64,000 nt of DNA from Spirodela intermedia (Eukaryota; Streptophyta; Magnoliopsida; Alismatales; Araceae), in NCBI GenBank assembly GCA_902729315.2, contig LR746273.1, positions 687,001-751,000 on the forward strand, given 5' to 3'. Shown piece by piece: positions 23,308 through 35,622 of the stretch. The number at the start of each line of letters is the position of its first letter. Position 1 is the stretch's first letter. The position numbers and the translations under genes are program-made. The notes beneath the pieces are model-generated. The model searched no databases. It saw nothing but the letters and a program-made list of their open reading frames with translations, and was not told where the DNA came from.

Positions 23308-25085
23308 TGATAAGTCTTCATTATCATGAGTTAATAATTAGTAAATAATATAGTTTTAGCCTTAACTCATGATAAATAGACTTATATTTGTGTTAAAGCA
23401 TGAAAAGTGGTTTTCAGTTGATTAACGTGAATTTTTGGGTAATTATGTGATTTTATACGATTTTTACAGTCTTAGTTTTGAGATAAATGAAGAACAAGAA
23501 ATAAAAATAAAAATATTGCAAAATGGGGGAGTCCGCCGGCCAGCCGGGCCCTCAAGCGGGTCGGAAGCGCAGTCGGGGAGTAGCCGCGAGCGGGGGCTCG
23601 AGCGACATGCTTGGATCGATAGGGGCACGTGTGCGCCACTCCCCTTCCACGTCACCGGTGGTCAGCCGGCTGTGGGGCAAGGAGTGGTCGTACACGCGAG
23701 AGGATTTTGCCTACAAAGCTAACTTTACTATATATTCGCCCAAATAATCCGCGCACAACCGATGTGGGACTAAACCCGCGTCACACCTTGTTCAGGGGCG
23801 GGCGACCGCCGCAGGTTCGAATCCTCCCAGAGTCAAAATTCATATATTTTTAACTGATTATCGCGACTTTCCTGCAGATCGCCGGTGAAGGATTAAGCAA
23901 CCGGAATCGCTGGATCATCGGCGAAAATCTCGTCAACGCGATTCGCGGAGCATTGCTACTAAAATTTCTGAACGATTCGCGATAAAAGGATCGCAATCCA
24001 TCGAGTAAATCATCTCCGATTGATCGACGAACAAGCCGTCGTCGGGAAGAGGACGATCCGCCGGGAGACCAGTCGCCACCTCCTGAGAGCGTACCAGATG
24101 CGATGAAGAGCCTCCTCTTGCTGCGCGGACCTGAGGATGAAGCTCCCTAACACGCGCCTCACCTCCATCCAGCCCCTCTCCGTCGGGTGACAGCCGCCGG
24201 AGAGCCGCAAAGTCGCCGTTTTTCCGCTCCGCCGGGTGACAGCCGCCGGAGACGATTCGACGACCCACTTCATTGGTCTCTAGACTTCGCGAGAAGATCT
24301 AGAGATTGCCCACGTCGTCTTTGTCCAAGGAGAGCCTTCGAGGCCGTGGACACTGCACGACGACCCTCCCGAACGCTCAGGATTCCGGTGCATCGCCGAC
24401 GCGTCGCCGTCGCGACGCCGGAACTCTGTTTTCCTGCTTTATCTAGAGATTGCCCACGTCGTCTTTGTCCAAGGAGAGCCTTCGAGGCCGTGGACACTGC
24501 ACGACGATCCTCCCGAACGCTCAGGATTCCGGTGCATCGCCGACGCATCGCCGTCGCCGTCGCGACGCCGGAACTCTGTTTTCCTGCTTTCAATTTAATT
24601 TACGCTTCATTTAGTGATACTTTGTTGATTTTTATTTACCAAACTATACTTCGTTCAATTACGATTCTTCCGGCTTTTACAGATCTTAATTTGATTAATT
24701 GAGTCGTCTGTAATCGCCTACGTAAGAATCGCCGGGCGGAACTCTGTTTCCGCCTGATTCGCGTTCGCCGGGCGCTGACGTCATCCTGACGTCCGCACCC
24801 TTATTTCCTTTTCTTTTTGTGAATTTTAAATATATTTCCTTTTTATTTCCTAGTATAAAATTCGTAAGAAAATCGTACTCATTGAGAAAAATTCTGAATA
24901 ATTACCAGATATTATATTACATCCCTGTGATCGACCTGGAAAATTACCACTATTTTTGGGATTTTTATTGAATTATAATTGATATATTTATTTTGAAATA
25001 CTTCTAAATATCCGAAAATTCGTATTTTCTAGTTTTATAAATTTTAAATTTGCGTGATTTAACATACAACGACTGAGTCACGTCA
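23308..25085 (+). repeat. 3' LTR of element E
   Basis: A 1778-bp LTR matching the 5' LTR with few substitutions and small indels, such as a CGCCGT gain near 24550 and bases CCGCGTCACA near 23776 that are missing in the 5' LTR. The 144-bp tandem duplication is at 24297-24440 and 24441-24590. CGCCC (25086-25090) follows. Confidence 0.93.
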
Positions 25086-25090
25086 CGCCC

Positions 25091-25865
25091 CACCTCCATC
25101 CAGCTCCTCTCCGTCAGGTGACAGCTACCGGAGAGCCGCAAAGTCACCGTTTTTCCGCTCCGCCGAGTGACAGCCGCCAGAGACGATTCGATGACCCACT
25201 TCATTGATCTCTAGACTTCGCGAGAAGATCTAGAGATTGCCCACGTCGTCTTTGTCTAAGGAGAGCCTTCAAGGCTGTGGACACTGCATGACAACCCTCT
25301 CAAATGCTCAGGATTCTAGTGCATCGCCGACGCATTGCCATCGCGACGCCGGAACTCTGTTTTCCTACTTTCAATTTAATTTACGCTTCATTTAGTGATA
25401 CTTTATGTGATTTTAATTTACCAAACTATACTTCGTTCAATTACGATTCTTCCGGCTTTTACAGATCTTAATTTGATTAATTAAGTCGTCTATAATCGCT
25501 TACGTAAGAATCACCGGGCAAAACTCTGTTTCTGCCTGATTCGCATTCGTTAGGTGCTGATGTCATCCTGACGTCCGCACCCTTATTTCCTTTTTTTTCG
25601 TGAATTTTAAATATATTTCCTTTTTTTTCTTAGTATAAAATTCATAAGAAAATTGTATTCATTGAGAAAAATTCTGAATAATTACCCAATATTATATTCC
25701 ATCCCTGTGATTGACTTGGAAAATTACCACTATTTTTGGAATTTTTATTGAATTATAATTGATATATTTATTTAGAAATACTTCTAAATATTTGAAAATT
25801 CATATTTTCTAGTTTTATAAATTTTATATTTGCATGATTTAATATACAACGACTGAGTCACGTCA
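25091..25865 (+). repeat. 3' LTR of element C, right part
   Basis: This continues the LTR broken at 14433, starting CACCTCCATCCAGC and ending ACTGAGTCACGTCA. Together the two parts make 1633 bp, the normal family length. Directly after it comes chromovirus-like sequence instead of the rest of the 3' LTR of B. Confidence 0.9.
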
Positions 25866-26330
25866 ACACCTATGTTGTCAGCATCCCTCCTTCGTGGGGG
25901 ATTAGCTCCATGTTCAATGTGGCGGATCTAGCATCGCACCAAGCCCCATCTCTTTCATCTGACATCAAGCCCTCATCTATTGGCCCTTCTCTAAGAGAGA
26001 GTTTGCCATGGAGTCCACTCCCCCCATTTTACCACCTGATTTGCACGAGTGAGTCGAGGAGATTCTTTGAGAGGTAATTGACTTTATAGGGTACAAAGTT
26101 TCACAAAGATTCCTAGTACGTTGGCAAGGTCACCTATCGGAAGACGATGCTTGGATTTCGGTGGACCTAGAGTGACTATGACCAGACCTACTGGAGCCCC
26201 TGCCTTCCCCACTTGCCAACTCATTGGAGACGAGTTCTTTCGACCCCGGGAGGACTGATGGTGAGCGGGACCTGTCTCTCTCAGCTCAAGAGACACTAGC
26301 AATTCGAGTTCAGCCTGATCAACTCACGAA
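25866..26330 (+). pseudogene. Chromovirus (Ty3/gypsy) integrase C-terminus and chromodomain remnant
   Basis: Conceptual translation from about 25868 gives YVVSIPPSWGISSMFNVADL, the phrase that precedes the end of integrase in plant chromovirus polyproteins. After a frameshift, 26050-26170 gives a chromodomain-like part with FLVRWQGHLSEDDAWI, then PDLLEPLPSP. Several stop codons interrupt it. It belongs to a different clade from the Athila elements around it, which lack a chromodomain. Confidence 0.7.
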
Positions 26331-26820
26331 GACGAAGGAGCCTAGTTTTCACTACACAGCCTAGTCCTTCAGGATGACGACATTCCACCTTTGCAACAAC
26401 GATGAGCTTGAGCTCACCCGTTATCTTTCTGTGTATTTTCACATTGACTTGTTGGGCCTCACATTTGTGTGTTCACGGACCTAATTCTATGTGTGTGTGT
26501 GTGTGTTGTTGTTTGTGTCTCCCTTTCTTTAGAGTTTTATTGGGTCTCTCTTTTGAGGCCCAACTAAACCCCTAAGAGGGGGGGACCTATGCTTCTTTCC
26601 TTTTGGGCTTCTTTTGGGGGCTTATTTGGGTCTTCATTTGAGGCCCACTTAAGCCCCTATGAGGGCCCTCCTCTTTCTCCTTTTAGGGGAGCTTATTGGG
26701 TCTCTCTTTTAGAGGCCCAATAAGCCCCTTTTGTAGCCTTTTGTGGCTTATGGGCTTGAGGGCCTTAAGTGGGCCCACCTCCCCTTAGCCCACTTGTGGG
26801 CCCACTTTGTGACCTAGAAT
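26331..26820 (+). repeat. Degenerate tandem repeats, probably chromovirus 3' end or LTR
   Basis: No gene is visible. From about 26527 to 26760 a unit of roughly 60-70 bp containing TTGGGTCTC...GAGGCCCAA and AAGCCCCT recurs imperfectly three to four times, each able to form a small hairpin. A short (TG)n run lies near 26491-26506. From its place after the chromodomain remnant I infer the 3' end or LTR of that element. Confidence 0.45.
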
Positions 26821-27399
26821 AGGGTGGGAAGGAAGTTGAGGAAGGCCGTCGATACCCCCTTTGAGGACTTCGTTCCTCGTGATGCTGCTGCCCAAGAAGT
26901 CCCGCCACTGCCTGAGACCATTGCTGCCCGAGAGTTCACCACCGTCACTAGACAAAATTTTCATGGTTGCCATTGTAACCACCACCACCTCTACTGGAAC
27001 CCCATCATGCGTGACGAAAGGGGCTTGCGTCACCTCCCTACGAGCCGTCGCTGAGCACTCTGCCGGAGTCTCTCGACTCTTGGTTTGACTGCCACCTCTT
27101 CCTCCAAAACTCCACCCTAAACTTGCCAGAGCCACCATCTGTTGCTCCGCCCACTCGCTGGCCATTCGCCGACAAATGCCTGCTTGCCGCCGACATCAAG
27201 AGAGACCCTGCTGCTGTGCCAACGAGCCAGATCCAATCCAAGCTCCTCACAAGCCCACGCTGGAGTTTCCCGACAATCTGCCGCCGTCACGTTGTTTCCA
27301 GTGCCGCCTAGATCAAGAGGGCGCAACCCTCCTTGGTATCATCAACTGAACTATCTCCTTCCTCTACTTTACTTCTCGGCACCACTAGAGAAGGCCGAT
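26821..27399. repeat. Left arm of a ~580-bp imperfect inverted repeat
   Basis: This GC-rich segment is the imperfect reverse complement of 36141-36807 on the other side of element D. Shared stretches include CTACTGGAACCCCATCATGC, GTTTGACTGCCACCTCTTCC and ACTTCTCGGCACCAC. It ends in CCGAT (27395-27399), one copy of the target-site duplication of D. Open frames on both strands are not supported by any recognisable protein. Confidence 0.75.
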
Positions 27400-28553
27400 T
27401 GACGTGACTTAGTCATTGTATATTAAATCACACAAATCTAAAATTTATAAAACTAGAAAATAAGATTTTTTAGATATTTAGAAGTATTTCTGAAAAAATA
27501 TATTAATTATAATTAAATAAAACTTTCCAAAATAGTGGTAATTTTTTAAGTCAATCACAAGGATGTAATATAATATCTGTTAATTATTCAGAAATTTTCT
27601 CAATGAATACGATTTTCTATGAATTTTATATTAGAAAATGAAAAGGAAATATATTTAAAATTCACAAAAAAAAGAAATAAGGGTGCGGACATCAAGATGA
27701 TGTCAGCACCCGGTGAATGTGAATCGGGCAAAAATAGAGTTCCACCTGACGATTCTTACGTAAGCGATTATAGATGATTTAATTAATCAAATTAAGATCT
27801 ATAAAAGCCAGAAGAATCGTAATTGAACAAAGTATATTTTGGTAAATTAAAATCATAAAAATTATCACTAAATGAAGTGTAAAGTAAGTTGAAAGTAGGA
27901 AAATAGAGTTCTAGTTTCGCGACAGTGATGTGTCAACGATGCACTGGAATCTTGAACGTTTGGGAGGATTGTCATGCAGTGTCCATGGCCTCGAAGGCTC
28001 TCCTTAGACAAAGACGACGTGAATAATCTCTAGATCTCTTTGCGAAGTCTAGAGACTAATGAAATAGGTCGTCAAATCATCTCCGACGACTGTCACCCAA
28101 TCGAGCAAAAAAATAGCAACTTTGTGTCTTTCTGATGACTATCACCCGACGGAGAAGAATTGGATGGAGGTGGGACATATGTCAGGGAGCTTTATCCTCA
28201 AGTTTGGGTAGCAAGAAGAGGCTCTTCATCGCATCTGGTACGCTCTTAGGAGGTGGCGACTCATCTCCTGGTAGATCGTCCTCTTTCCGACGATGACTTG
28301 TTCATCGATCAATCGGAGATGATTTACTCGATGGATTCACAATCCTTTTATCGTGAATCGTTCAACAATTTTAATAGCAATGCTCTACGAATCACGTTGA
28401 TGAGATTTTTGCTGATGATGAGATTTTTGATACGAAACACTTATATTTGTGTTAAAATCATACTTTAACACAAATATAAGTCTATTTATCATGAGTTAAG
28501 GCTAAAACTATATTATTTACTAATTATTAACTCATGATAATGAAGACTTATCA
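27400..28553 (-). repeat. 3' LTR of element D, internally deleted
   Basis: The LTR ends are normal, but it is only 1154 bp long. About 0.5 kb of the family LTR (the first GC-rich block) is missing near 28440. The junction is a perfect 17-bp inverted repeat (28440-28456 and 28464-28480) made of a copied, inverted piece of the adjoining LTR sequence. Confidence 0.85.
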
Positions 28554-30341
28554 CCCCCCCCTCAAATTAAATCATTGCTAGTCCTTTAGTAATGGAATTA
28601 TGAAAATAAAAATTTACAAATCTCAAACATCATATTTCAATACAGAAAAAAGTACAATTAGAAATGATGCATCTTTAGACACTTTGGATTCTTATATCAA
28701 GTATTTAAGAATGATGTCAAGCACTTAAATATTTAAACACTCCTTGGAATAATAATCTAGACTTCACTTCTTTTATTCACATCTTTCTCACTTCTTCACT
28801 CATAGATGTATTTACAAGATGTTCCAATTATCAATACTCATCTAAGAATAATATTGATCCTACATTTCCTTTTTTCTATGGCTTGATTTTTAAAGTTTGC
28901 ACTATATTTCTTCTTTCTTTTTTTTTCTTTTTTTTTATTTTCATATATATAGTAGATAAGTAGCTTTTCCTGTAGACAAATTTTGACAATAAGAATGATG
29001 TCTCACACCCTCTATGTGTACTCTTCATTTTCAGGGCTTTCACTTTATTCACTTATTTTGCAGCAAGTGTTTTTTTATGTACGATTTTCAACAATGAGAA
29101 TATTGTCTCACACCCTCCATGTGTATTCTTCGTTTCTAGATTTTTCACATTGCTCTCTCTCTCTCTTTTTTTTTTCGAAATAAGTGATTTCTCCTCACAA
29201 GTCCTATAAATCAAGGTGTAAAAATCTCTATTAAACTCAAATGATCAATCAAATTTTCACATCAAGTAAATACTATCCATCAAGATCATGAAGTGAAAAT
29301 CTATAAAATCAAATCTATGTTATCTATCATGTATCTAAGGAGTATTCCAACATTTTATACTACTAGATCATTCTTTTGACTCAATAATAATCTTCTTAGT
29401 ATCTTTTAATATCAATCAATCTAATTGATTTAATTTTTCATTCATACAATATGATGTAAGAGATTTGTAAATTAGACAGTTCTGACAGTTCTATTTTTTA
29501 TTTTCAGTTCTATTTTTAACAATAATAAATTTGTCAAAAATAAATCAAAATTATCCTCTTTCTAGCTGTAATTTTTAATTTCAGTAATATATGTTTAGGG
29601 GATTGAAATGTTAGAAAAAGGTGTCTAGAATTTCAAATTTTGGGCTGTTCTTTGTGTGCTATTTTTGATAGTTTGTTATTCTTGATAGAAAACCAGAAAA
29701 TAGATGTTGCAGTTTTTCTGAAATTTATTTTATTTTTATTTTTTTAATTGTTGTTCTAAGTTAAATAAAATGCAAACACATGTTCTTAATCGTCCTACAT
29801 TATAAATTAATAATGAATACTTCACCCCCCAGCTTAAAAATGACATTGTTCTCAATGACACAGAAAAATTGAAATAGAATATGCAAAAAATATAATTTTC
29901 AAGTGAAGCATGCATATATGCAAAGTTAAGTATTAAAAATATTTTCATAAATAATAAAGCTCAGAAAGACATCACCTCAACCTCGTTTTTAATTTTTCAC
30001 TTTATCTTACACTCCTCCTCTTGCACTTTTTCAAAAAAACAAATACAAAAATAAGTATTGCAAAATTCTAAGAAAAATAGAGCTCTAAAAAAATCAAACA
30101 GAATGAAATAAAAACCATGGGTTGCCTCCCATGCAGCGCTGAATTTAATGTCTTCAGTTGGACAGCTCTTAGATCATATAAGATGATTCATGGCCATCAA
30201 AATATATTTGTATCCCAAGGTAAGTTTCATGATATTCTTTTTCATATTTAGCATAAATTTATATACTTCATATATATACCTTGACATACTTTCAGCCAAA
30301 AAAAAATAGAAATTAACAAAATTTTCCCAAAAATAATATTT
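28554..30341 (-). mobile_element. 3' non-coding tail of element D
   Basis: This is the counterpart of the tails of C and E, read on the minus strand: polypurine tract just inside the LTR, paired GAGTACA-type segments (about 29000-29140), hairpin at 30116-30133. No coding sequence is visible. Confidence 0.8.
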
Positions 30342-31231
30342 CTATTTTGAAAAGAATCTTTCCTCATTTCTATCTTGTTTTATAAGGCTCTCATTCATTA
30401 ATAAATACTTTCTATTAATAGACTTTAAAATGTGATCAGGCCATATAATTTTCAAATTAGCTCTTGCCTAATCTAGAATTTTTTCATCTAAATTGATATC
30501 TCTAATTCTTCCACTCACCCATTTATTAATCTGTTCTTTTATCTGCATAATCTTCCCTTGTTCCATTTTATTTTCCACACATTTGTTCAATTTGCGAGGA
30601 ATGAAATATTTCAAGCTTAGAAATAATTCTAATGGGCTGTGGGTTTTGAAGGATGGAAGGATTGTCTTCTTTAATCTCAGATCTAATGAATTCAGTAAAA
30701 TTCAAATTTTCTCCTCCAAAATTATCTCTATACTCATATTCATTATTTTCGATTCTCCCCATTAGTTGAATCAACTCTTTTTCCAACTTTTCATTTCTCA
30801 ACTCATCAAATTCTTCATCTTCCCAAGAGCTATCTTTTAATTTCGATATATGATATACATCATCATCCTCACTATCAATATCCATGGTTGTAAAATTATG
30901 ATTAAATTTATTAATTTTGTCTCCTACATCTCCCAAATCAGTTGATTTTTCCTCACCTGAAATATATTCTTCATTTTTGTCCTTACTCCCTTCTACTAAA
31001 ATTTGGATGATTCTTCCATGATCAGCTACTATTTTTTCATCTAAGGGCTCTTTCTCCTCATCATCCTCACTATATTCATTCATCAATTGTGAGCAATAAA
31101 TGATTTTATTCAAATTTTCTGCTACTATATTTTCGGTCTTAAGAATCAAGTAACTGACTTGGATCATCGACTTCTTCTAATAATTGGAAATAAGAATCAA
31201 GTAAAATATTCTCACTCAATGTATTCACTGT
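30342..31231 (-). pseudogene. Acidic reading frame replacing pol, copy in element D (best preserved)
   Basis: This is the most open copy: 199 codons without a stop at 31167-30568. It contains NEYSEDDEEKEPLDEKI, EEKSTDLGDVGDKIN, DIDSEDDDVYHISKLKDSSW and DELRNEKLEKELIQLM. A TAA near 30568 interrupts it. Beyond that the frame resumes, and where B and C have TAG this copy has CAG, so that stop was not ancestral. The tail is basic and ends at 30342-30344. Composition suggests an acidic, partly coiled or disordered protein. I recognise no domain. Confidence 0.7.
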
Positions 31232-32553
31232 CCTAACATTTTCATTTTGTGGGTTTTTTTTCTAAATTTATCTAGCTAGACTCTCCTTGCTAAAATCTTA
31301 CTATTGGGCGATTCCTTGGATTTTTTCTGGGCTGACTAGGTAGCTATCCCTCTTCTCTTTTCTTCCCAAGAGCCTTTATAATTTGTTTCTAGTGCAGCAT
31401 CATTTGATTCATAGTTTGTTACATCATTTAGCTCATTTGCTGCATCATTTCCATAGCATCAGATTGGATTTGAGAAGGCTGATTTTTCTAAAATCTATTT
31501 TCTTATTTTGGACGAAATTCAAAATTTGAATTGGATCTAAGTGCTTCTGAATTTTAAAAATTATTTGGGTTTCTCCACAAAAAAAATTATTCTCCTAATT
31601 AAGATTATAAGAATTAGAAAAATATTCTCTATTTTTACTAAAATCGTGGGGTACCTGTACTTGTTTTTGCCTAGGATGATATTGAAATTCGAAATTATAA
31701 TCTTCATCATACATAGGACATGTACTATTTGAATTAAATTAAGAGTTAAGAGGCTTTCTAATATTGTCAATAAGTAAATCAAAATTTTCTAATCTTTGAT
31801 TAATCTGATTAACCTCATTTCTAAATTTAGAATCATCATCATGATGCAATTCATAAATTCCTCTCTTCTTATCCGTGTTATATAATTCAAAAGAGGCTTG
31901 ATCTCTAGAATTTTCACTTAAATTCTCATAAAGATTGTAAATCTCATCAGAGATTTTCTCCATAAAAGCTCCTCCACATATAGAATCAACCATATTTCTA
32001 TGTTGTTTTAATAATCCATCATAAAAAATTCTATTGAGCTGCCACTTGGGTATAGCATGATGAGGACACTTTCTAAGTAAATCTTTGAATGTTTCTCATG
32101 TCTCATGTAAAGTTTCTCCTGATCTATGAGAAAAATTCTATATATGTTTTCTCATATTTTAAATTTTTCCTAAAGGATAAAATTTTTGATGAAAGGCATG
32201 TTCTATATCTTTCCAACTAGTTAATTCTCTATCTAATGTGAATAGCCAATGGCTAACTTTGTCCCTAAGTGTATGAGAAAATAACTTCATCTTAATAATT
32301 TCTGGTGTAACTTGAGGGAGATTAACTAAATCACATACCATATGAAATTTTTCTTAGTGCTGATGAGGTTCCTCTAAAGGCAATCTATGAAAATCAGGGA
32401 GCATTTGAAAAATTATTGAATTTATTTTGAATTTAATAGTGGGTGCTAATAGGACTCTAATATTGGATGCTCTTTGAAATGAATCAAGGATACAATGATT
32501 TTTCATGGCCATAGTATTGTTCTCAGTTTGACCTATACTTCCTTCAAGATCCA
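31232..32553 (-). pseudogene. Broken gag of element D
   Basis: The frame starts MDLEGSIGQTENN at 32553 and follows the gag of E. A TTA codon has become TAA at 32354-32356. Further stops and small indels follow, for example at 32159 and near 31740. The C-terminal Gln-rich part is recognisable near 31400-31470. It is non-functional. Confidence 0.83.
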
Positions 32554-32855
32554 TCAAAATTAATTTTTCTTTCAGATTTTTATTTTTGAATGAAATAATG
32601 AAAGGATTTTCTAGCCTTGGATGCAAAGATCTTCTACCATGTATTAAAATCAATAAATTTTAGGGTAAAATTTAGTAATTATTACCCTCCTTCAGTATGT
32701 TCCAGTCCTTGTCTTGCTTCTTTTCATTCTTTTTTTCTTAAAAAAATCGGCAAAAAGAAAATAAAATAAGAGTTAAAAACTTTTTGTGTACTCTAAGAGA
32801 AAGTAAAAAAATACTAAATATTATGCAATACATCCCTATTAATGATGCCAAAATT

Positions 32856-33991
32856 TGACGTGACTCAGTCATTGTATAGTAAATCATGTAAATTTAAAAT
32901 TTATAAAACTAGAAAATATGATATTTTAAATATTTAAAAGTATTTCTGAAAAAATATATCAATTATAATTCAATAAAACTTCCAAAAATAGCAGTAATTT
33001 TCCAAGTCGATCACAAAGATGTAATATAATATCTAGTAATTATTCAGAATTTTTCTCAATGAATATAATTTTCTATGAATTTTATACTAAGAAATAAAAA
33101 GGAAATATATTTAAAATTCACGAAAAAGAGAAATAAGGGTGCGGATGTTAGGATGATGTCAGTGCTTGGCAAATGCGAATCAAGATGAAACAGAGTTCTA
33201 TTCGACATTTCTTATGTAAGCGATTATAGACGATTTAATTGATCAAATTAAGATCTATAAAAGCCAAAAGAATCATAATTGAACAAAATATATTTTAGTA
33301 AATTAAAATCATAAAAATTATCACTAAATGAAGCATAAAGTAAGTTGAAAGCAGGAAAATAGAATTCCGGTGTCGCTATGGTGATGCGTTGGCGATGCAC
33401 CGGAATCTTAAGCATTCGGGAGGATCGTCATGCAATGTCCATGGCCTCGAAGGCTCTCCTTAGACAAAGATGACATGGGCAATCTCTAAATCTCCTTGCA
33501 AAGTCTAGAGATTAATGAAATGGGTCGTCGAATCGTCTCCGGTGGCTGTCACCCAGTAGAATAGAAAAACGGTGACTTTGCGGCTCTTTAGCAATTGTCA
33601 CCCGACAAAGGAGAGCTAGATGGAGGTGGGGCACATGTTAGGGAGCTTCATCCTCAAGTCTGTGCAGCAAGATGAGGCTCTTCATTGCATCTAGTACGCT
33701 CTCAAGAGGTGGCAACTCGTCTCCCAGTGGATCATCCTCTTCTTGACGACGGCTTATTCGTCGATTAATTGGAGATGATTTATTCGATGGATTCACGATC
33801 CTTTTATTGCGAATCGTTCAACAATTTTAGTAGCAATGCTTCGTGAATCGCATTGATGAGATTTTCACCGATGATCCAACGATTCTCATTGCTTAATCCT
33901 TCACCGGTGATCTGCACGACAGTTGTGATAATCAGATAAAAATATATGACTTTTGACTCTAGAAGGGCTCAAACCCGTGCCGATTGCCCAT
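32856..33991 (-). repeat. 5' LTR of element D, PBS-proximal part
   Basis: Read on the minus strand this is the 3' two-thirds of the LTR, ending TGAGTCACGTCA next to a degenerate primer-binding site (32833-32850). It is cut at 33991 by LTR F; the remainder is at 35623-36135. The two parts add up to 1649 bp. Confidence 0.87.
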
Positions 33992-35622
33992 TGAGAAGTC
34001 TTCATTATCATGAGTTAATAATTAGTAAATAATATAATTTTAGCCTTAACTCATGATAAATAGACTTATATTTATGTTAAAGTGTGAAAAGTGGTTTTCA
34101 GTTGATTACTGTAAATTTTTGGGTAATTATGTAATTTTACACAAATTTATATGAGTTTTACAGTCTTACTTTTGAGATAAATGAAGAAAAAGAAATAAAA
34201 AATAAAAATAAGACAAAATGAGGGGGACCTGCCAGCTAGCCAGGCCCGCAAGCAGGTCAGAAGCTCAGTCAGGGACTAGTCACGAGTAGGGGCTCGAGCA
34301 GCTGAACCAATAGGAGCACGTGTGCGCCACTCCCCTTCCACATCACTAGTGGTCAGCCGACTATGAGGCAAGGTCGTACACATGCGAGAAAAGGACTTTG
34401 CTTAGAAATGTAATATTATTATATATTCGCCCAAAATTCAGCACATAACCGATGTGGCACTAAACCTGTCACCTTCCTCAAAAGAGGCGGGGGGCAACCG
34501 GCACTGATTCGAATCCTCTTAGAGCCAAAACTCATATTTTTATTTGATTATCGTAACTTTCTTATAGATTGCCGGTGAAGGATTAAGCAACGAGAATCGT
34601 TGGATCATCAGTGAAAATCTCATCAATACGATTCACAGAGCATTGTTACTAAAATTGCTGAAGGATTCGTAATCAAAGGATCGCGAATCCATTGAGTAAA
34701 TCATCTTTGATTGATTGACGAACAAGCCGTCATTGGGAAGAGGACGATCCGCCGGGAGATGACTCGCCACCTCTTGAGAGTGTACCAGATGCAATAAAGA
34801 GCCTCCTCTTACTGTGCGGACCTAAGGATGAAGCTTCCTAACACGCACCCCACCTTCATCTAGCTCCTCTCCGTCGAGTGACAGCCGTCGGAGAGCCACA
34901 AAGTCGTCATTTTTCCGCTCCGCCGGGTGATAGCTGTTGGAGATGACTCGACGACCCATTTCATTGATCTCTAGCCTTCATAAGGAGATCTAGAGACTGC
35001 CCATGTCATCTTTGTCTAAGGAGAGCCTTCGAGGTCGTGGACACTACAGGATGATCCTCTTGAACACTCAGGATTCTAGTGCATCGTCGACGCATCGCCG
35101 TCACAATGCCAGAACTCTATTTTCCTACTTTCAACTTACTTTACGCTTCATTTAGTGATAATTTGTGTGATTTTAATTACCAAAATACACTTCATTTCAT
35201 TAGGATTCTTCTAACTTTTATAGATCTTAATTTGATTAATTAAATTATCTGTAATCACTTATGTAAGAATCGTCAGGTAAAACTTTATTTCTGCTCGATT
35301 CGCATTCACCAAGTGTTGACGTTATCTTGACGTCCGCACCCCTATTTCCTTTTTTTGTGAATTTTAAATATATTTCCTTTTCATTTACTAGTATAAAATT
35401 CATAGAAAATAATATTATTTGAGTAAAATTCTGAATAATTACCATATATTATATTACATCTATGTGATTGACTTGGAAAATTATCACTATTTTTGGAACT
35501 TTTATTGAATTATAATTGATATACTTATTCATAAATACTTCTAAATATTCAAAATTTTATATTTTCTAATTTTATAAATTTAATATTTACATGATTTAAT
35601 ATACAACGATTGAGTCACGTCA
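33992..35622 (+). repeat. Solo LTR F, inserted in the 5' LTR of D in opposite orientation
   Basis: A complete family LTR (1631 bp; start mutated to TGAGAAGTC, end GAGTCACGTCA) lies in plus orientation inside the minus-strand LTR of D. No internal region is attached, so it is a solo LTR. The flanking five bases (CCCAT and CCTGC) do not match, so age or rearrangement has erased any target-site duplication. Confidence 0.82.

Larger units (their letters stand above)
14434..25085 (+). mobile_element. Athila-type autonomous-like LTR retrotransposon E (10.65 kb, near intact)
   Basis: Two closely similar LTRs (14434-16203 and 23308-25085) enclose a tRNA-Asp-type primer-binding site, one gag-pol reading frame and a 1.6-kb non-coding tail ending in a polypurine tract. 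Perfect 5-bp duplications CGCCC flank it (14429-14433 and 25086-25090). The order protease, RT, RNase H, integrase, the FMDD motif in RT and the lack of a chromodomain fit the Athila lineage of Ty3/gypsy. The visible LTR differences are few, so it is the youngest copy here. No envelope-like frame is visible. One frameshift in RT is the only break I see, so it may be a recently dead copy or carry a sequencing error. Confidence 0.93.
7647..25865 (+). mobile_element. Non-autonomous Athila-type element C, interrupted by element E
   Basis: Element C has a 5' LTR (7647-9286), a primer-binding site (9292-9310), a broken gag, the acidic frame in place of pol, a 3' tail and a 3' LTR (13576-14433 plus 25091-25865). 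Element E sits inside the 3' LTR. Without E and one copy of the CGCCC duplication, C is 7.56 kb long. Its flanks differ (ATGAT left, ACACC right), so no target-site duplication remains. It has no pol domains and would depend on proteins from another copy. Confidence 0.85.

Noticed and set aside
26785-27402. Overlapping frames in the left inverted-repeat arm taken as a gene
   Set aside because: Frames on both strands, none continuous in the partner arm at 36141-36857, and no recognisable protein.
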